Of a stretch of 64,000 nucleotides of DNA, positions 14,824 to 38,859 are shown piece by piece (the stretch's first letter is position 1; each line of letters begins with the position of its first letter). Where the stretch lies: NCBI GenBank assembly GCA_013399875.1, contig VXAZ01001843.1:64132-128131 (forward strand), read 5' to 3'. This DNA comes from Gymnorhina tibicen (Eukaryota; Chordata; Aves; Passeriformes; Artamidae). A program made the position numbers and the translations under genes. The notes under the pieces were generated by a model that saw nothing but the letters and a program-made list of their open reading frames with translations, was not told the origin of the DNA and did not search any database.

Positions 14824-17800
14824 GTAAGCTGCCTCTAAGCTTGGCTGTTCCTTCTTAGTAGCATGGATTTGCAGCTGGAGTAAATGCTTTATACACAGAA
14901 AGCAAATTTCAGGAGAAAAATGAGCAAGGAAGCTGGATTTGATTAACCAGTGGCTCCCTCCACTAGCAAATTGCAGCATGGTAGGAGTAGGAGCCTTGGG
15001 AGAAGATTGCTGCCCTCCCTTCATTCTCCTCTGCAAATGTCACCTTAAAGCCTTCCTTTTCCCCCAGTTAATGATGCAGAGTCTCCCTGTACACCTCTGT
15101 GTCTCCAGGATGTGGTCGTGCCACGTGCAGACCCAGGAGTGGCTCTGGTTAGGGGATGCCAAATCCCTCGGCCTTCAGGGAGGGTCTGTGCCTGACACAG
15201 GTCAGGGGAAGGGGACAAACAAGGTGGCCTCCACCTTCGTGTGTCCTGGTGACAAACCTGTTGGATCACAGCTGAGAGAGCAGCAGCTTCTCTGCTACCA
15301 AAATCAGCAGAGGCAAGTCACAGTTGGTGTCCCTCCTACAATTACAGGCTAATTAGATACGTGATTTAATTGAAAGATTGTTCTGTCTCCAAATGAGAAA
15401 AGTGGAGACTGAAGTGACGCATGCGGTGCTGATGTGCGGGGAATAGGAAAAAAGTATCAATTTAATCTGGATCATTATTTTTTTCCCAAAATTAAGACAT
15501 AGCCAGTTATTATTTTGTACTCTCTCTTGATGCCTGTCACTGTAATTAAGAGCATACTTGTCATTCTGAAGTGTTTGTGTCTTTCTCTCTCTTCTTGATC
15601 GCTCCACAAGGACGTTAGCAGGATGGCAAAATTGCTTTGCAGACATCAGTCCAAAGCACAGCATTTGGATCTGGAGCTAAGCTCCCAGATTCCAGGGCCG
15701 CTGAGCCGAGCCTGTAGTTACAATAATGTGTGATTTCTCCCTGGGGGGCCTTTCCTGTGGGGTATTCTGTATTCCAAACCCCTGTCACTGTGACTGGAAG
15801 GGTGAATCTGTTGCTTAGCGCAGCGTTGTCCGCAGGTGGACAGCACTTCAAATGCCACATTGCCTTTTTCTCTGCCTAGTCCATTTCCCATTTGGGGCTT
15901 TCTCTCTCCTGGGAAGATGCTTTCCCAACTGCAGCACTGAGGGGCGCACAGTAGATTACAATAGGTTGTGCAAAAGCGTAGCACATATGTAAGTTATCCA
16001 AGAGCACCTGCTTCAAGCAAGCCCAGTATGTGAAAGGCAAAGGTGGGTGCATCACCTGAGTTTAAATTCCATGCAGGTGGATCCCTCTGGCTGGGGACTG
16101 AGGCAGGTTGTTTAACACAAGCAAACATAACTGGTATAATGAACATTATTTCAGAAATGGTTTCTCTGATCCACCCCTCCAGCTCAGGTGTTTCAGTAAT
16201 GACAGTTTTCCAGGGTTTTCTTCCCAAATGCTTGCTAAGTGTTAACACTTTTTCTTCCCCTTGGGTATTATCCCCTCTCTCCTCCCTGCGCATCATCTTT
16301 GGGAAGCCTCTCTGGGTCGCTGGCACCCAGGTCTGGTGTTCCCGTGGGTGCCCGGCTGTTCCGGGTGGCCATCACTGCCCCCAGGACATCCTCATTCCCT
16401 TACCTGCTGATCTGGCCGTAAATCGCCCCGAGCTTGGAAACAGCTTCTCAAATGAGTGGCTGGGTTTGATTCAAGTGGCTGTTGGCCTGGAACTGGAGCT
16501 CAGTGTCACCTCCCAGTCCCATTTGGGGCAGCCCTTCACGACCGAGCCGTTAATTGCAGCGCAGCAGCAGGAGAGCTCCTGCGGGCACCACCTCTGAGCA
16601 GAGCAGCGCCTTCACAAGGCCTTTCCTCTTGCTGGAGGCTGTTCAGGGAATTCAGGGAAGGGTTAAATCCCATCAGCAAGGCAGCCCCTGCTTTTAGGGT
16701 GTCTGCATCCCTTTTTATGAGCGTGGCCTGACAGCTGTCCTTGTGGTGACAGCTCTGCTGATTACAGCCGGTGTCACACCGCATCCTGCTGTGGGCTATA
16801 AATCCTGCTCCTTCCGATCGGCGCTGACCCCGGCTTTAATCGGGGGTTAAGTGGAGGCCAGCGGCAGCGCGGTCCGGCGGCACCGGCCCCGGCGGGACCC
16901 GCGGCCGGGCCTGCGGCCAGACCCACGGCCGGACCCACGGCCGGACCCGCGGCCAGACCCACGGCCAGACCCCCGCCCCGGGCCGGAGGCAGCGGCCGGG
17001 GCCGTGCCCAGGGCTGTGCGCACCAGGGTGTCCCTGCTGAACGGCCCCTTCCCCTCGGCTCCTCTCCATCCATCCACCCACCCACCCACCGGGAATACTG
17101 AAATCATTGCTGCTGCCTCTCCCAGAGGAAATCAAGGCTTCTCGGAGCAGTGGTGGCCACGTGGCCACGGAGCGGGCAGGCTCTGTATCCTCCTGGGCGC
17201 TCCGGCTTCCCTGCAAAGCACCATCTGTTCGGCTCTGTCTGCGCTGTGGCAGGGCAGTGGGAGGGGACGCTGGAGGGAAAATAAATAATAAAAAAAAATT
17301 CATCATCTGAACCCTGAGGATTAATGGAGTCGGGAGGCGAACTGCGCTGAATGGAAATTCATCTTCACCCGTGCCAGTGTCAGGGCTGCCGCTCCGGCCC
17401 TTGACAAATCGAGGGTCCCGGGCTGTGATAAATCCAGCAGCTGTGCTCGTCCCCAGGGCTGTCCCCAGCCTGCTCAAGGACACGGGCTGTGCCCACCAGC
17501 GGCACCGGACGAGTAAGCCACCTTTCCCTGTGGGGACCAGCTCCCTGTCCCCAGAAGCTGCCACCGCAGCTTCCTTGGCACCTCTGGAAGTCTGTTTTCT
17601 GCAGAGGGGTGTGCTCCCCTTCAGCTCGGCTTTGCCCACACCCCTACCTGCTTCCTCACCAACCTGTTTCCCTTTTTGCCCCCTTTTTTATCTTTTCAAT
17701 ATAAACTGCAATCACACATTGAATGTATTTTAATGAGACATTGCCGCTTGTCCTTTTGGATTAGCAGAAGGCTGCAGAGTAACACGAAAGACTCTCTAAT

Positions 17801-19009
17801 TACTAAAGGAGTCAGTCGGATGCTTTATAAAAACACCCAAAATACGATTAAAACCAATTGCTGCTGATGCAAGAGGAAGCTGCCAGCTTCATGGACTTGT
17901 AAGGCAGGTTTTGGCTTCACTAGGATCTGAGTTGCACAGTGTTAAGGGAAAATCCGGGGTCTGGGACTTCTGCTGATGTCAGCCATGTCCAGCTCTTCAG
18001 TGTTAAAGAGTTTTCCTGATTTTCCTGGTTCTTTTTTTTTAGCATCCTTAGGTTACACTGTTACGTCCTGGGACAGAGAAGAGCTCAAGTCAAACTTGAC
18101 TCTGTCTTGGCGGAGAAAATCAGGGATGAACAAACAGTTGCTAGTAGAGGTGTGAGGAATAAAAGGTGTGCCACTAGCAGCTGTCCCAGGCCATGGGCAC
18201 AGTCGCCCGGAGCTGGTGCTCGGGGAAGTGGTGGCCAGCAGCTACAAACCATCTGAATTTAGTGCAAAGAGAAGCGATGGACAAAAGCCAGGAGCGAGGC
18301 AGTACTGACGATGTCCTGCCTGGGACATGCTGCCTGCTCCCTCGGAGATTCAGGAGGCAGCTGAGGGGCAAGGGCTTACAGGTCCATTATAGATGGTGAA
18401 TGTGTTACGAGTTCCAGGTACAAAAGCAGGCAGGGAATGCTTTCCCTTTGGGGCTCTCTGCAGCGCTGCAGGAGCACTCCGGGGCCCTTCCCAGGGTCAG
18501 TGTCCAGTCCTGGCCAAGCTGTGCCCGGGCTCCCTCTGTGTCCCAGGTGATGCCTGCAGCTCCCTCGGCTCCCAGCACCTCTGACGGGCTCTGGGTGGAC
18601 CAGTAGCCCCCCCTCAGGACTTCTGGCTTTGCACTGCTCTCACTCCGTCCTTTCTCCTTCCTTTGCGCTGTTAAATCCGAAGCAAACGTTGCGTGCTGAG
18701 CGCTGCCCCGAGCAAAGCTCTGCTACCGGGCCGGGTGCTGAGCCGGCGTTTCCAGCCTCCGGCACACGCCGGCTACAGCCCCCGCTCCAGAAACGCCCCT
18801 CACCGCCACCTCGGGCCGGCAGCCCCGCACTCACCCTTCCCTTTCTCCCTCCAGCCGCCACCTGCGAGTTTTTGGACATCGTGGAGCTGCTGCTGCAGTC
18901 GGGAGCCGACCCCGGGCTGCGGGACCAGGAGGGCTGCCTGCCCGCGGAGGTGACGGACTCCAAAGCCATCACCCGGGCGCTGCAGCAGCACGGCGCCGGC
19001 GAGCCCTGA
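14793..19009 (+). CDS. ACBD6: ACBD6, C-terminal two coding exons (5' partial)
   Basis: These are the last 61 residues of acyl-CoA-binding domain containing 6, joined from 14793-14823 and 18855-19009. ACBD6 binds long-chain acyl-CoA through an N-terminal ACB domain and carries two C-terminal ankyrin repeats. It is reported to support N-myristoyltransferase by handling acyl-CoA. Only the ankyrin part is visible: DGEGQTALHY joins in phase to AATCEFLDIVELLLQSGADP and then RDQEGCLP, which closely match the human C-terminus as I remember it. The stop is TGA at 19007-19009. The ACB domain and first ankyrin repeat must lie left of the window, because no matching exon was seen in 1-14792. LHX4 lies tail-to-tail on the other strand, as in human. 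Confidence in identity is high. Confidence 0.93.
14824..18854 (+). other. ACBD6: ACBD6 last intron
   Basis: This intron of about 4.0 kb shows no recognised exon. Its left half is AT-rich. Between about 16850 and 17050 it becomes a CpG-rich patch that includes a short minisatellite. The long minus-strand frame at 16836-17639 is a by-product of that GC-rich repeat, with Arg/Trp/Pro runs and no domain. Confidence 0.75.
16903..16982. repeat. GC-rich minisatellite, unit about 12 bp
   Basis: About six imperfect copies of a GGCC-A/G-GACCC-A/G-C unit run head to tail. They create artificial PDPRPDPRP-like frames in translation. Confidence 0.85.
18855..19009 (+). CDS. ACBD6: ACBD6 last coding exon
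   Basis: The acceptor is CTCCCTCCAG ending at 18854. The exon encodes the end of the last ankyrin repeat (ELLLQSGADP, LRDQEGCLP) and the C-terminal tail ending HGAGEP, then TGA. Codons are GC-rich, unlike the AT-rich preceding intron. Confidence 0.94.
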
Positions 19010-19455
19010 CCCCCGGGCACAGAGATGCTCTGCAATAACACCCCTTCCCCCCCTCCCCGCTGCCCTCCCCAAACACCTCGGGGGTTCGAGGGGACCTTTT
19101 AAAGCACAGGGTCTGGCTGGGCTCTCCAGCGCGAGGGCCAAGCGCAGGCCCTGAGCAGGATGGGATCAGAGTTTGGCATGCTCTGACGTTTATCAGTATT
19201 TGAGGGGGGCGGGAGGGGGGGAGGGCCTGGAGGAGGCCCCAGGTATTATTTTAATGTATCAAACACGAGTACTGTGTTGGCTGTCTTCACCAGAGCAGCG
19301 AGGGCTGAGCCGTCGGCTCCTCCGCGGGGATGCGGGGCCAGGTGAGATGCTCATCTCTCCCGTTCAGGTTGGATTTTGGTTTGTTTCGTTTTTTTTTTTT
19401 TTTCCCCTGGGTCCAAAAAAAATCATATAAATAAAAGCACAGTGTTGGGATTGAG
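19010..19455 (+). other. ACBD6: ACBD6 3' UTR
   Basis: The sequence after the ACBD6 stop runs to the AATAAA signal at 19430-19435, followed by a GT-rich element (GTGTGTTTGTTTGTTTTTGG) at about 19459-19482. The cleavage point is placed about 20 bases after the signal and is approximate. A T-run lies at about 19389-19403. Confidence 0.7.
19430..19435 (+). terminator. ACBD6: ACBD6 polyadenylation signal AATAAA
   Basis: This is a canonical AATAAA 421 bases after the ACBD6 stop, with a GT-rich downstream element. Confidence 0.75.
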
Positions 19456-20840
19456 CCTCGGTGTGTTTGTTTGTTTTTGGAGGGCTGACTTGGAAGCTGT
19501 AAGAATGGGAGGCAGTCCAGTGCAGCCCTTGGGGAAGTCCTGATCGAGCTCTTGTCCTGGGGAGAGAGGGCTGCAAAGACAGCAGGGCCGCACGGGTGTC
19601 TGCCTGTCCCTCTAGTTCTCACACAACTCGTGTTGCCAATCGGCCTCTCCAAGCTGACAGGACTTTTACCACTTTGCTGAATTGAACAGCTTTAAACCCC
19701 ACCTCCGTTAGGGCTCCAGGGCCTCCTGCTGTGTGTCCATCCCTGGAGTGGCGCCTTCGGGGCTGAGCTTTGGCAAGAGCTGGGCACAGATACACCCGCA
19801 CCCGCCCTGTCACCCCTCTGGGCCTGTCTCAGACACTTCATGATCTCCTCAGCTGGCCAAGTACCCAGAAAGTGGGAAAAATGTGCCTCATGGCCATGCC
19901 TGAGTGCTGGAGTGGGATGATCGTGGGGTTTAATGCTTCCTCATCAGCATCCCAGCTGGCTCCAGGGAACTGCCAGGGGTGGGGTTGTGCTGTGGGAGGG
20001 AGGCTGCTGCACTGGGTGGGTGTTTGGCCAGAGGAGGCCGTGGCTTCCCTGCGGGGTATTGCCATGAGTTTGCTTTTCCCAGGCAAGATTTACAGCCTGT
20101 GGGGAGCAGAGGAAATCTCCAGCGCTGTGACAGGAAGCCACTTGCCGTCAGGTTCTGCAGCACATCCAGCCTCAGGAAAATAAATGGGAACGTTCCAGCT
20201 GAGGACTGGCTGGGCAGCAGGCACACGAGGGTTTTGGCCCCTCACGGTGTCTGTGGCTCCTGCCAGCGCTGGCCGATGCTGACGAAGTCGCTGCGCTGGC
20301 TGCAGCAGCCACCACACCGCCCACGGCGCAGGCCAGGCTCCGTGGTGGGGACACCCCCATGTTATTTTCCATTAACTTAACACTAAGCAAGGGCCCCCCG
20401 ATGGCTTCTGCTGCCCCTGCCCAGGGGAGCTGCAGGCTGGCGGTGGCCGGGCTCATCACAGCCTGGCGCTTTTGCATCCGGACGCAGATGGAGCAAAGAT
20501 GCCAACCCCAATGCTGGGGTCACGCTGACTTCGTGAGGGAGACGTGGTGGCACCAAGGTTGGGGACAAGCAAGGCCACCCCTGTGCGGGGCTGTAATGCA
20601 CAGCCACTGCCTGGCTTGATGGACACGCTGGGTAATAAAAGATCTCAGTGAAAGCCGGGATGAAAAGCAGCAGCCGCGGTGCCGGTGCTTTCAGAGAGCA
20701 CATTTGGGGCCCGAGCGCTCAGCCCTGGAGATGTTTATAGCACTTTAGGTCCGTTTGTGAGGTTGGAGCCTTTCCAAAAAAAAAGAAAGCGGGGGTGGGG
20801 GAGGAGGAGAGAAAGACATATATTATTGTTTATAATCTGC
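19456..20840. other. Convergent intergenic region between ACBD6 and LHX4
   Basis: No gene was recognised. The open frames are GC-driven and lack domains. The right edge is set by the most distal candidate LHX4 poly(A) signal, so part of this stretch may be untranscribed spacer. Confidence 0.5.
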
Positions 20841-23126
20841 TTTATTCAGCCAAACCTTTCCCCAGCAGCCTTGCGGATTGCTGTTAAATCCCTTGGTGCC
20901 TTTAACTACCGATACAGAAAGTGGTTAATGTGCATTCGCCCTAAGCTTGGCATCTACTCCAGGAAATCACTTTAATTGAGAAGCATTAAATGTTAAAATG
21001 ATTAAAATATAGAAAGCCAACACACCGGTGCCCATGGAGGGGCTTGGACCCCCCCCCTGGCCCCTCCTGCCTGGCATGGCCCTTCCATCTCACCTGTGCC
21101 CACCGAGCGCTGTGGTGGCACAGCCAGGCACCCACTGTCACTGCTGCGTGGTGGCAGGAGGCCCGTGGCACCGTGGGGTGCCATGTGGCGGCGGTGGAGC
21201 TTCCCACCCCAAGCCTCTCTGTGCCAGCAAAAAGCCAGGGCACAATGACCGGTGTCACTTGTTCCATCATCCAGGGGCGTCAGTTCCACCACCCAGACAC
21301 AGCCCCGGGAGCCCTGACCCCAAACCCAACGGTGCCGGAGCAGACGATGCCGGTGGTGACCGCTGCCCTCCCGCTGAGGAAGAAAATCCCAAAGACAGCA
21401 GCTGCTAAAGAGCATCCCGAGTTTATTTGCCATCGCTTTCCCTCGCGGCGGAGGGGGTGACTGTACACATCTCATGCCAACACACCAGAGGCAGGGTACA
21501 AAAGCAACGCCCTGGGCCCAAATTTGGGGGCAATTTGGGGGGATCATTTCTCCCCAAGACATGGCAATAAATAAGGTTTTATTCTTTAAAATTTTTTATT
21601 ATCATTGTTATTTTTGTTGGGTTTTATTTTTTTTCCTTTTTATTCCCCCAGGAAACAAGACTCTCACTTTCTGGAACTGTACAAAATTTACACAGCGAGG
21701 GGAGGAGGCATTTGGCCTTGTCGAAGGGGGATGGAGAGCAGCAGGCACGGCTCTCCCCCGTCCCCCTCCCCACCAGTGCCGGCAGGGCCGGGAGCTTGGC
21801 ACAAAGCAGCACCCAAGGCTGGGGAAGGGGGAGGCACATGGATGCAGCTGGGGCAGCTCCTGCAGCATCAACGCACCCAGCTGGGGGGGCAAGGAAGGAC
21901 AAGGACAGACCAGTGATGTGCTTTCTTGTGTGGCTTTTTTTTTTTTTTTCATTTTTATTCTCCTTTTCCCTTTGCTTCCGGAGCCTTCCCACCTCTGGAA
22001 GGAGCCAGCTAACTGGATCCACCTCCAGCCCTCCCTGAAGGGCAGCCTGGGATCATCAGCATCACCCCAGAGACAGAGAGGATGGCAGGGACCCCATGGC
22101 CGGGGCATCCCTGTGGGGCTGGGGCAGAGCTGGGCACCCTGGGCAGAGAGTGTGGAGCTGGATCTTATCCCTGGGGCTGAATGTCTGAGGGTAGGGCTGT
22201 GCTGGGGGAGATGGGCGTGTGGGTTTTGAGCAAGGGCTAATGCTGAGTGGGCCTGGCCAGGAGCAGACCCCGTGGGGCCTGTGGCATGTGCCAAAGCCAC
22301 CTGGATCCTTCCTGGCTGCCCGCACTCACCCTCTAGTGCCATCAGCCCCGCAGCACCAAAGGAGGAGGGTGACCTGTACCAGGAGCATCTTGCACCTCAA
22401 TCCCCTCCCTGTCCCACCACTCAGGTGCTTCTGCAGCTGACGAAATACCCTTTCCCCTGCTTGGGAGGAATTTTTTGCAATACCCTCAGAGCAAACGTTG
22501 CCCACCTCTCTCGCCCACCCCTCCAGCGGCTGCTCCGCAGGTGCCAGCCCCAAGCATCCCGGCTGGGCCCGCCATGGCACAGCTTGGCCAGCGGGCATCT
22601 CGGGCTGCAGGCAACTTTTTTTTAATTCCTCCCCCTCGCGTGACCATGGTACAAAGCAGCGATGCTCCTGCGTGCCCGGGGATGAATCGTGGCCATTGGG
22701 CCAGGAGCAGGCAGGATCGCCCGCGGCAGCATCGCCCCCGGGCAGCGAGCGGGGCAATGGCCCTGGTGGGACGTGTCCCCGGCAAAATAAACCCTTCTAC
22801 AATATAGACTTCTCTTTCTGCTGAGGCTCCGGGCAGCGCCGAGTTGCGTTTCAACTCCATATGGAAAAATAACTCTTGAAAATAGCAGCGGTGCTCGGCA
22901 GGGGGGTGCGGGGCTGGCGCGGGTGCCGGGATGGACTCTGCCACCCCTGATTGTCCTTCTTTCCCTCCCGCCGGCCACGCCGGGGCCGGGTCCCCGCCGT
23001 CCCCAGCGCCGCGCCGGGGTCCTCGCCGCGCGTCCCGAGCGCCGCCACCTCTCTTGTGCTTACACCCAAAGGCATCCGTGCCCCCCGCCCGAGCACAGCC
23101 GCCCCCGGCCATCGCCGATGCCGTCC
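20841..23126 (-). other. LHX4: Probable LHX4 3' UTR
   Basis: The sequence downstream of the LHX4 coding end has no recognised exon on either strand. Candidate AATAAA signals on the - strand are at 21578-21583, 21422-21427 and 20841-20846, and the last is taken as the outer limit. T- and A-rich runs around 21590-21650 and 21937-21960 fit a UTR. The exact end cannot be set without transcript data. Confidence 0.5.
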
Positions 23127-34127
<11,001 letters not shown>

Positions 34128-34215
34128 TTTATTGGCCCGGGGGGCGGCGGAGGGGAGAGAAGAGGGGCGGGAGAGCCGCGGGCCGGGCCGGCGGAGCCCG
34201 GCGGCGGGAGGTGGC

Positions 34216-34272
34216 GTGTCCCGGTGCCGTGTCCCGGTGCCGTGTCCCGGTGCCGTGTCCCGGTGCCGGTGC
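34216..34272. repeat. 13-bp tandem repeat upstream of LHX4
   Basis: Four exact copies of GTGTCCCGGTGCC sit head to tail with a partial GGTGCC afterwards, 90-145 bp upstream of the LHX4 ATG. Confidence 0.95.
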
Positions 34273-34320
34273 CCGCCGGTGCCGCCCGCCTCCCATTCAT
34301 TCCCCTGCGGGGAGCGCGCC

Positions 34321-34328
34321 TGACGTCA
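34321..34328. promoter_or_regulatory. Consensus CRE palindrome TGACGTCA
   Basis: A full CREB/ATF consensus palindrome lies about 195 bp upstream of the LHX4 ATG, between the tandem repeat and the GC boxes. Confidence 0.5.
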
Positions 34329-35654
34329 CCGCCCGCAGGGGGGCGGGGGCGGGACGGGCCCCCTGCAGCCAATCAGCGCCCGCTCCGCGCCGCCGGGGGC
34401 GGGGCCTTGGCCGAGGAGGCGGGGCTTGTGCGGCGGGGGCGGGGCCTGCGGGGAAGGGGCGGGGCCGGGCCGGGCTGTGTCCGGCGGTGCCGCTGGGGAC
34501 AGAGAGGGAAGAGCCCCAGGCCGCGGTCGCGCTCCGCTCTCGGGGCTCAAGGACCTTCTCCCGCTCCATGGAAGGCGTTGGCGAGTCCCCAGTTCGGGCG
34601 CACAGCCCCAGCCCTGTCCCTCCTGCCGCTGGGAATGCAGGCTTAGCCAAGGGGCACTTCCCTGGCCCCGGCGGACACCGGCACGTCACCATCCCGCGCC
34701 AGCATGAGCTACTGCCCAGCGGCTGTCCCCCCGCCATGGCAAGCTCTGCTTCCACAGGGCGCTGTAATACATCCCCGGGGCCTGTCCCAATGGTGCCTCC
34801 CCAGGGACGCATCTGGGCGTGGAAAGAGCCAGCCCAACTGCTGCAGCGTGCCCAGCCCGACAGCCCGCTGGCCGTGGTGGCACAAGGGTGGCAATGCCAA
34901 GGACACAGGGCAAAGGGCTCGGCGTGGCTACGGCTCCCATGAGGATCCCCACGGGGCTCTGCTGAGGGAAAACCCTGGGACAACCCGGCCTGCAGCACCA
35001 GAGGGAAACTGGTGTGGTGGTGCCTGGCAGCCAAGGGCTGAGCGAGAAAACTCAGTGGAATGGAGCTGCAGTTAGAGTGGGCGCCTCGAGCATCACCCTT
35101 CCTGATGCTCACCGTGTCACCAGCTCGGGGACAACGGTGCCAAACAGCCCCGATGTGCTGGGCCATCCCACTCTGCCTAGAGCACCAAGCAGGGTGAGAC
35201 CCCCGAGGTGGCACACGGTGGTTTCTGGCAGGGGAGGGAGGATGCTCACCCAGCCAAGAGCACAGCCACCCTCAGCTCAGGTGTGCCGATGCCACGCCTT
35301 CGTTTCCACACTGAAACGCAAGTTAGGAAGAGGCTTTTCCCACCTGAGAAAACCCGAAACCCTCCCCCGTCAGGAAATGTGCAGGTGGGACAAGCCAGCA
35401 ACTGAGAAAAAAGGTTTAAAAATAAAAGTAATAAAAGCTTATAAATGTATTAAGCCTGATGGTTCTTCAGGAAAAAATTAGGGTTTTTCTATGAGAAGCT
35501 GGGGTTTGACCCCCAAAGCTTCATTTTTACCAGCAAAACCACGTCCAGCTCATCTCGCACCTCTGTGCAGAGACCGGTGTGTACTCATTGCACGAGTGAG
35601 CTCACCCCGCAGTTCAGCGAACTCCAAAATCTGCTTCCCACCAGAGGGAGGTGA

Positions 35655-35703
35655 ATCCCATCCCATCCCATCCCATCCCATCCCATCCCATCCCATCCCA
35701 TCC
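35655..35703. repeat. (ATCCC)n pentanucleotide microsatellite
   Basis: Nine uninterrupted ATCCC units plus a partial unit. Confidence 0.97.
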
Positions 35704-38700
35704 TCCCCTAAATCACGCTCCAGCCCTTAAGTGCATTAAGCACAGCCAGACCCCCGCCGGCCCCGGCCACCTGCGCTCCGCAGCCCCTCGGGGCAGGGGC
35801 CACCGTCCCCCCCAGCCCCCAGCCAGCCACAGCGTGGCTCCCAACACGCAGAAAGGCAGGTCCTTAAGGCAGATTTGCGGGAGAAGTTTAGCCGGACGCG
35901 CGGACGGACGGACAGACGGACACTGCCCCATCGCCTCCCTGTCCTGCTGCTTTGCATTTCCAACCTATTTCCCTAATTATTCCACCGCTGCTGGGAGTCA
36001 TCGCGGTCTCCCAGCTCTCTGGCACGCTCTGATTTATCTCTCAGCCGGGATAACAGCTCCCCCCACCCCCTTCTCCTCGGGGAATTCAATTTTCATTCAT
36101 TTTTCTGCTTTGCCAGATTGATCCAGCCCCCTCTGCCCTGCTCTGGATCACTCATGGAAGTGGTGAGCGGGCAAAGGGAGCTACACAGCACCGAGCCTTC
36201 ACCTTGGGGAAGCATCGTTCTGCCGAGGGGGGCGGCTGCCACCACCAAAAAAACCACCCCACCAGCATCTTCCCCGTGCTCGCTCACACATCTTCCCAGT
36301 GGAGCCTTCAGCCCTTCCTCTCCTGGCAGCATTGCTTTGTTCCCCTCCATCCTTCCTGCTGTCCATCTGTTCCTTATGTTGGTGGGGGTTTTTTGGTCTC
36401 TTCAGGGGTTTTTTAAATCACTTTGGGCTTTTTGGTCTCTTCTGAGTTTGCTTTTCCCATCTCACAGGAAGGAGAGGGTGGTTGAGATGGGCAGGACCTG
36501 CTTGCCCAGCAACCCCCCTCTGCACCACCCGAAATGCTGCTGGGTCTTGGTGGTGCCCAGGGAGGGGGGTTATATGTGGTGGGTGTGAAATGCCCCCCTC
36601 CACGCTTTCTCCTCCTCCCAGAGCTAAATTAGAGCTAAGGGTCGGCAGTGACCAGCCTGCAGAAGGGCGAATGTCGCGATTTTCATCAGGTTGCGTTTCT
36701 GGGCAGTTTTGGGGGGCTCTGGCCCCGCACAGATGCCCTGCTCCCTCCGTGGCGCTGCCTGAAGCCCTCTGGCCCTGCAGCCGGACGAAGACACGAGCAG
36801 CACAGGGCGATGATGCAGAACCCACAGACGAGCAGGGATGGTGCTCCCACACCTTCCCTGCTGGGACCGATCGTTAATAAAATGCAGGTAAATCCCAAAG
36901 CCTGTGACAAGACACAGACTCAGCCTCCCCTTGTGTGCCCCAGCCCCGGGCACCTTGGAATTAGGGCTTGGACACTGCGTCACCGAGGGGGACATCAGTT
37001 CCCTGGTGCAACAGGGGGGTTTCAAGGCAGAACCGGGGAAAATATAAAGGAATATAAGGAAATATAAGGAAAACCCATTCCTGACTCGTGCCTGGGGGAT
37101 GCGAGTGCAACTCTGTCCCAGTCAGCAAACCTCAAGCGGGTTTGGAGGTGCCAGGGAGCTGAGGCTTTGTGCCACCCACGCAGTGAGTTTGCCAGGTGCC
37201 AGCCCAGCTCCCAGAGTCCCCTCGTGTGACAAAACCAGCCCCCCCCAGACCAAGGGGGAACATCCTTGCAGGTCCAAAGCTGCCACAGCCACCTTCTGGC
37301 ACGAAGCCACCTCCCCTCTGGGCAGCATCGGCCGTAGCACCCTGAGCCCCCACCGCTCCCCACCTCTGAATTATCCCAATAACTACCCCCTCCCACATCC
37401 ATCCCTGTCGCCAGGACTGGCCTGGAGCGAGGACAAGCACATCGAGACCCGGGTACTCACCAGCAGCCAGAGAAAGCCTCTCCCCTCGCAGGCAGGGGCG
37501 TTGCTAATTGTAATTGAAAATTAATCGGCGCTCAGCGAACCCCCGGTGATTTTATGGCTGGAGCGCGGGCGGAGAGGGGATGCCGGTGGAGAAAGGCTCT
37601 TCCCTGTGCCGGGGAGGGAAAGGGAAGAGGGGCAAGGCTGGAAGGAGAGAGCGCTGAAGGGGTGGGAAGGTGGCTGGGTGTGCGGGGGGCTGGCCACCGG
37701 CCTCGCGGAAAATTAAATTGCACTTGAGGGTAAATTGTATTAGGGAATAGCGGCCGCCTCGCGCCAGCCTGCGGCCATTTGGGTAATTGGCCCCAGGGAC
37801 CCCCGGGCTCGTGGCACTGCCGGGAAGGGGTAACCCCATCAGGGAGGGCACCTCGGGGGCTTGGAGCGGGGCCCCCCAGGACAGCCTGTCCCGCCTGCGG
37901 GTGCGGCCACAGCAGTTTGGTGCTCCCGCTGTGCAGGGCTGGGCTGGGGCCCTGTCCCCAAGCCCTCCTGAGAGGGGGACACAGTGCGGGGGACACTCCG
38001 AGCCTTGCAGCAGCCTGGCCCCTTTGTGCCCTGCGCTGGGGCTCCCCAGGTGCTGGAGGGGGACACCCCGGTGCCACAGCCCGGGAGAGCCGGGGCCGGG
38101 AGGATTGGGACTGCACCAAACAGGATTACGGAAAGTCTATTTACCAGACTCTCTTTTTCCTGCGTGCACAGCCGCTTTAGGCTGCGGGCCTGTCGGGGCT
38201 GCTAATCTGGGCATCCCGCTAACCCCCTTCCGGCAGCGCCCACCTCCCCGGCCCTAATCCCCCTCACCCACCTGCTGCACCCCCTGCGCACCCCTCCGAG
38301 ATATTTTGGGGCTGAGGTAACCACGGGCAGCCCCACCTCGCAATCCCTCGGTCCCACACAGGGGAGCAGCTGGCGGGGAAGGGGGTGCACGGGGGGTTAT
38401 TGATGTTGGGGGCGAACCCCCCAGGGAAATCACGGAGAAGGAGGCGGCAGGGCTGCAGCGATGAGCCCTTCCCCATCCATCACCCGCAGTGGGCAGGGCC
38501 GGCCCCCGGCCGGGGGGACCCAGCCCCGCTCCGCGCTGGGACGAGGCCACCGAGCACCCGCTCAAGGGACACGGCCAAGACCGAGCGGGCCAGAGGCGGC
38601 AGGACAGGGGTGCCAGCCCCACAACGCCTGGAGGCGTAACCACGCACAAACATTAAAGGAAAGATGGAGAGAGAAAATTTATTTCACGGGCAGGTGAGGG

Positions 38701-38859
38701 AGGAAGGGCTGGAGGAGCCAGAGCTCCCGGCGCCAGGGCAGCAGCGGGGCCGGGCACCCTCCTCCCCGTCCTGCCAGCCCTCGCCTTCCACCTGGGCAAA
38801 GTGAAGATATCAAGAAAAAGGCTCCAAATCGGATTGACACCCCCCCTCCCCCTTAATAA

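Larger units (their letters stand above)
34128..34510 (-). promoter_or_regulatory. LHX4: LHX4 promoter-proximal CpG island
   Basis: GC-rich sequence directly upstream of the LHX4 ATG has no strong TATA box. It carries a palindromic CRE (TGACGTCA, 34321-34328), a CCAAT box (34369-34373 on + strand), four GC boxes of the GGGGCGGGG/GGCGGGGC type at about 34395-34465, and a 13 bp tandem repeat at 34216-34272. On the gene strand GGGCCAATAAAATGATG spans the start codon. The transcription start is not visible from sequence. Confidence 0.6.

Noticed and set aside
16836..17639. 267-residue - strand frame with Trp/Arg/Pro repeats
   Set aside because: It is created by the GC-rich minisatellite at 16903-16982 in the ACBD6 intron.
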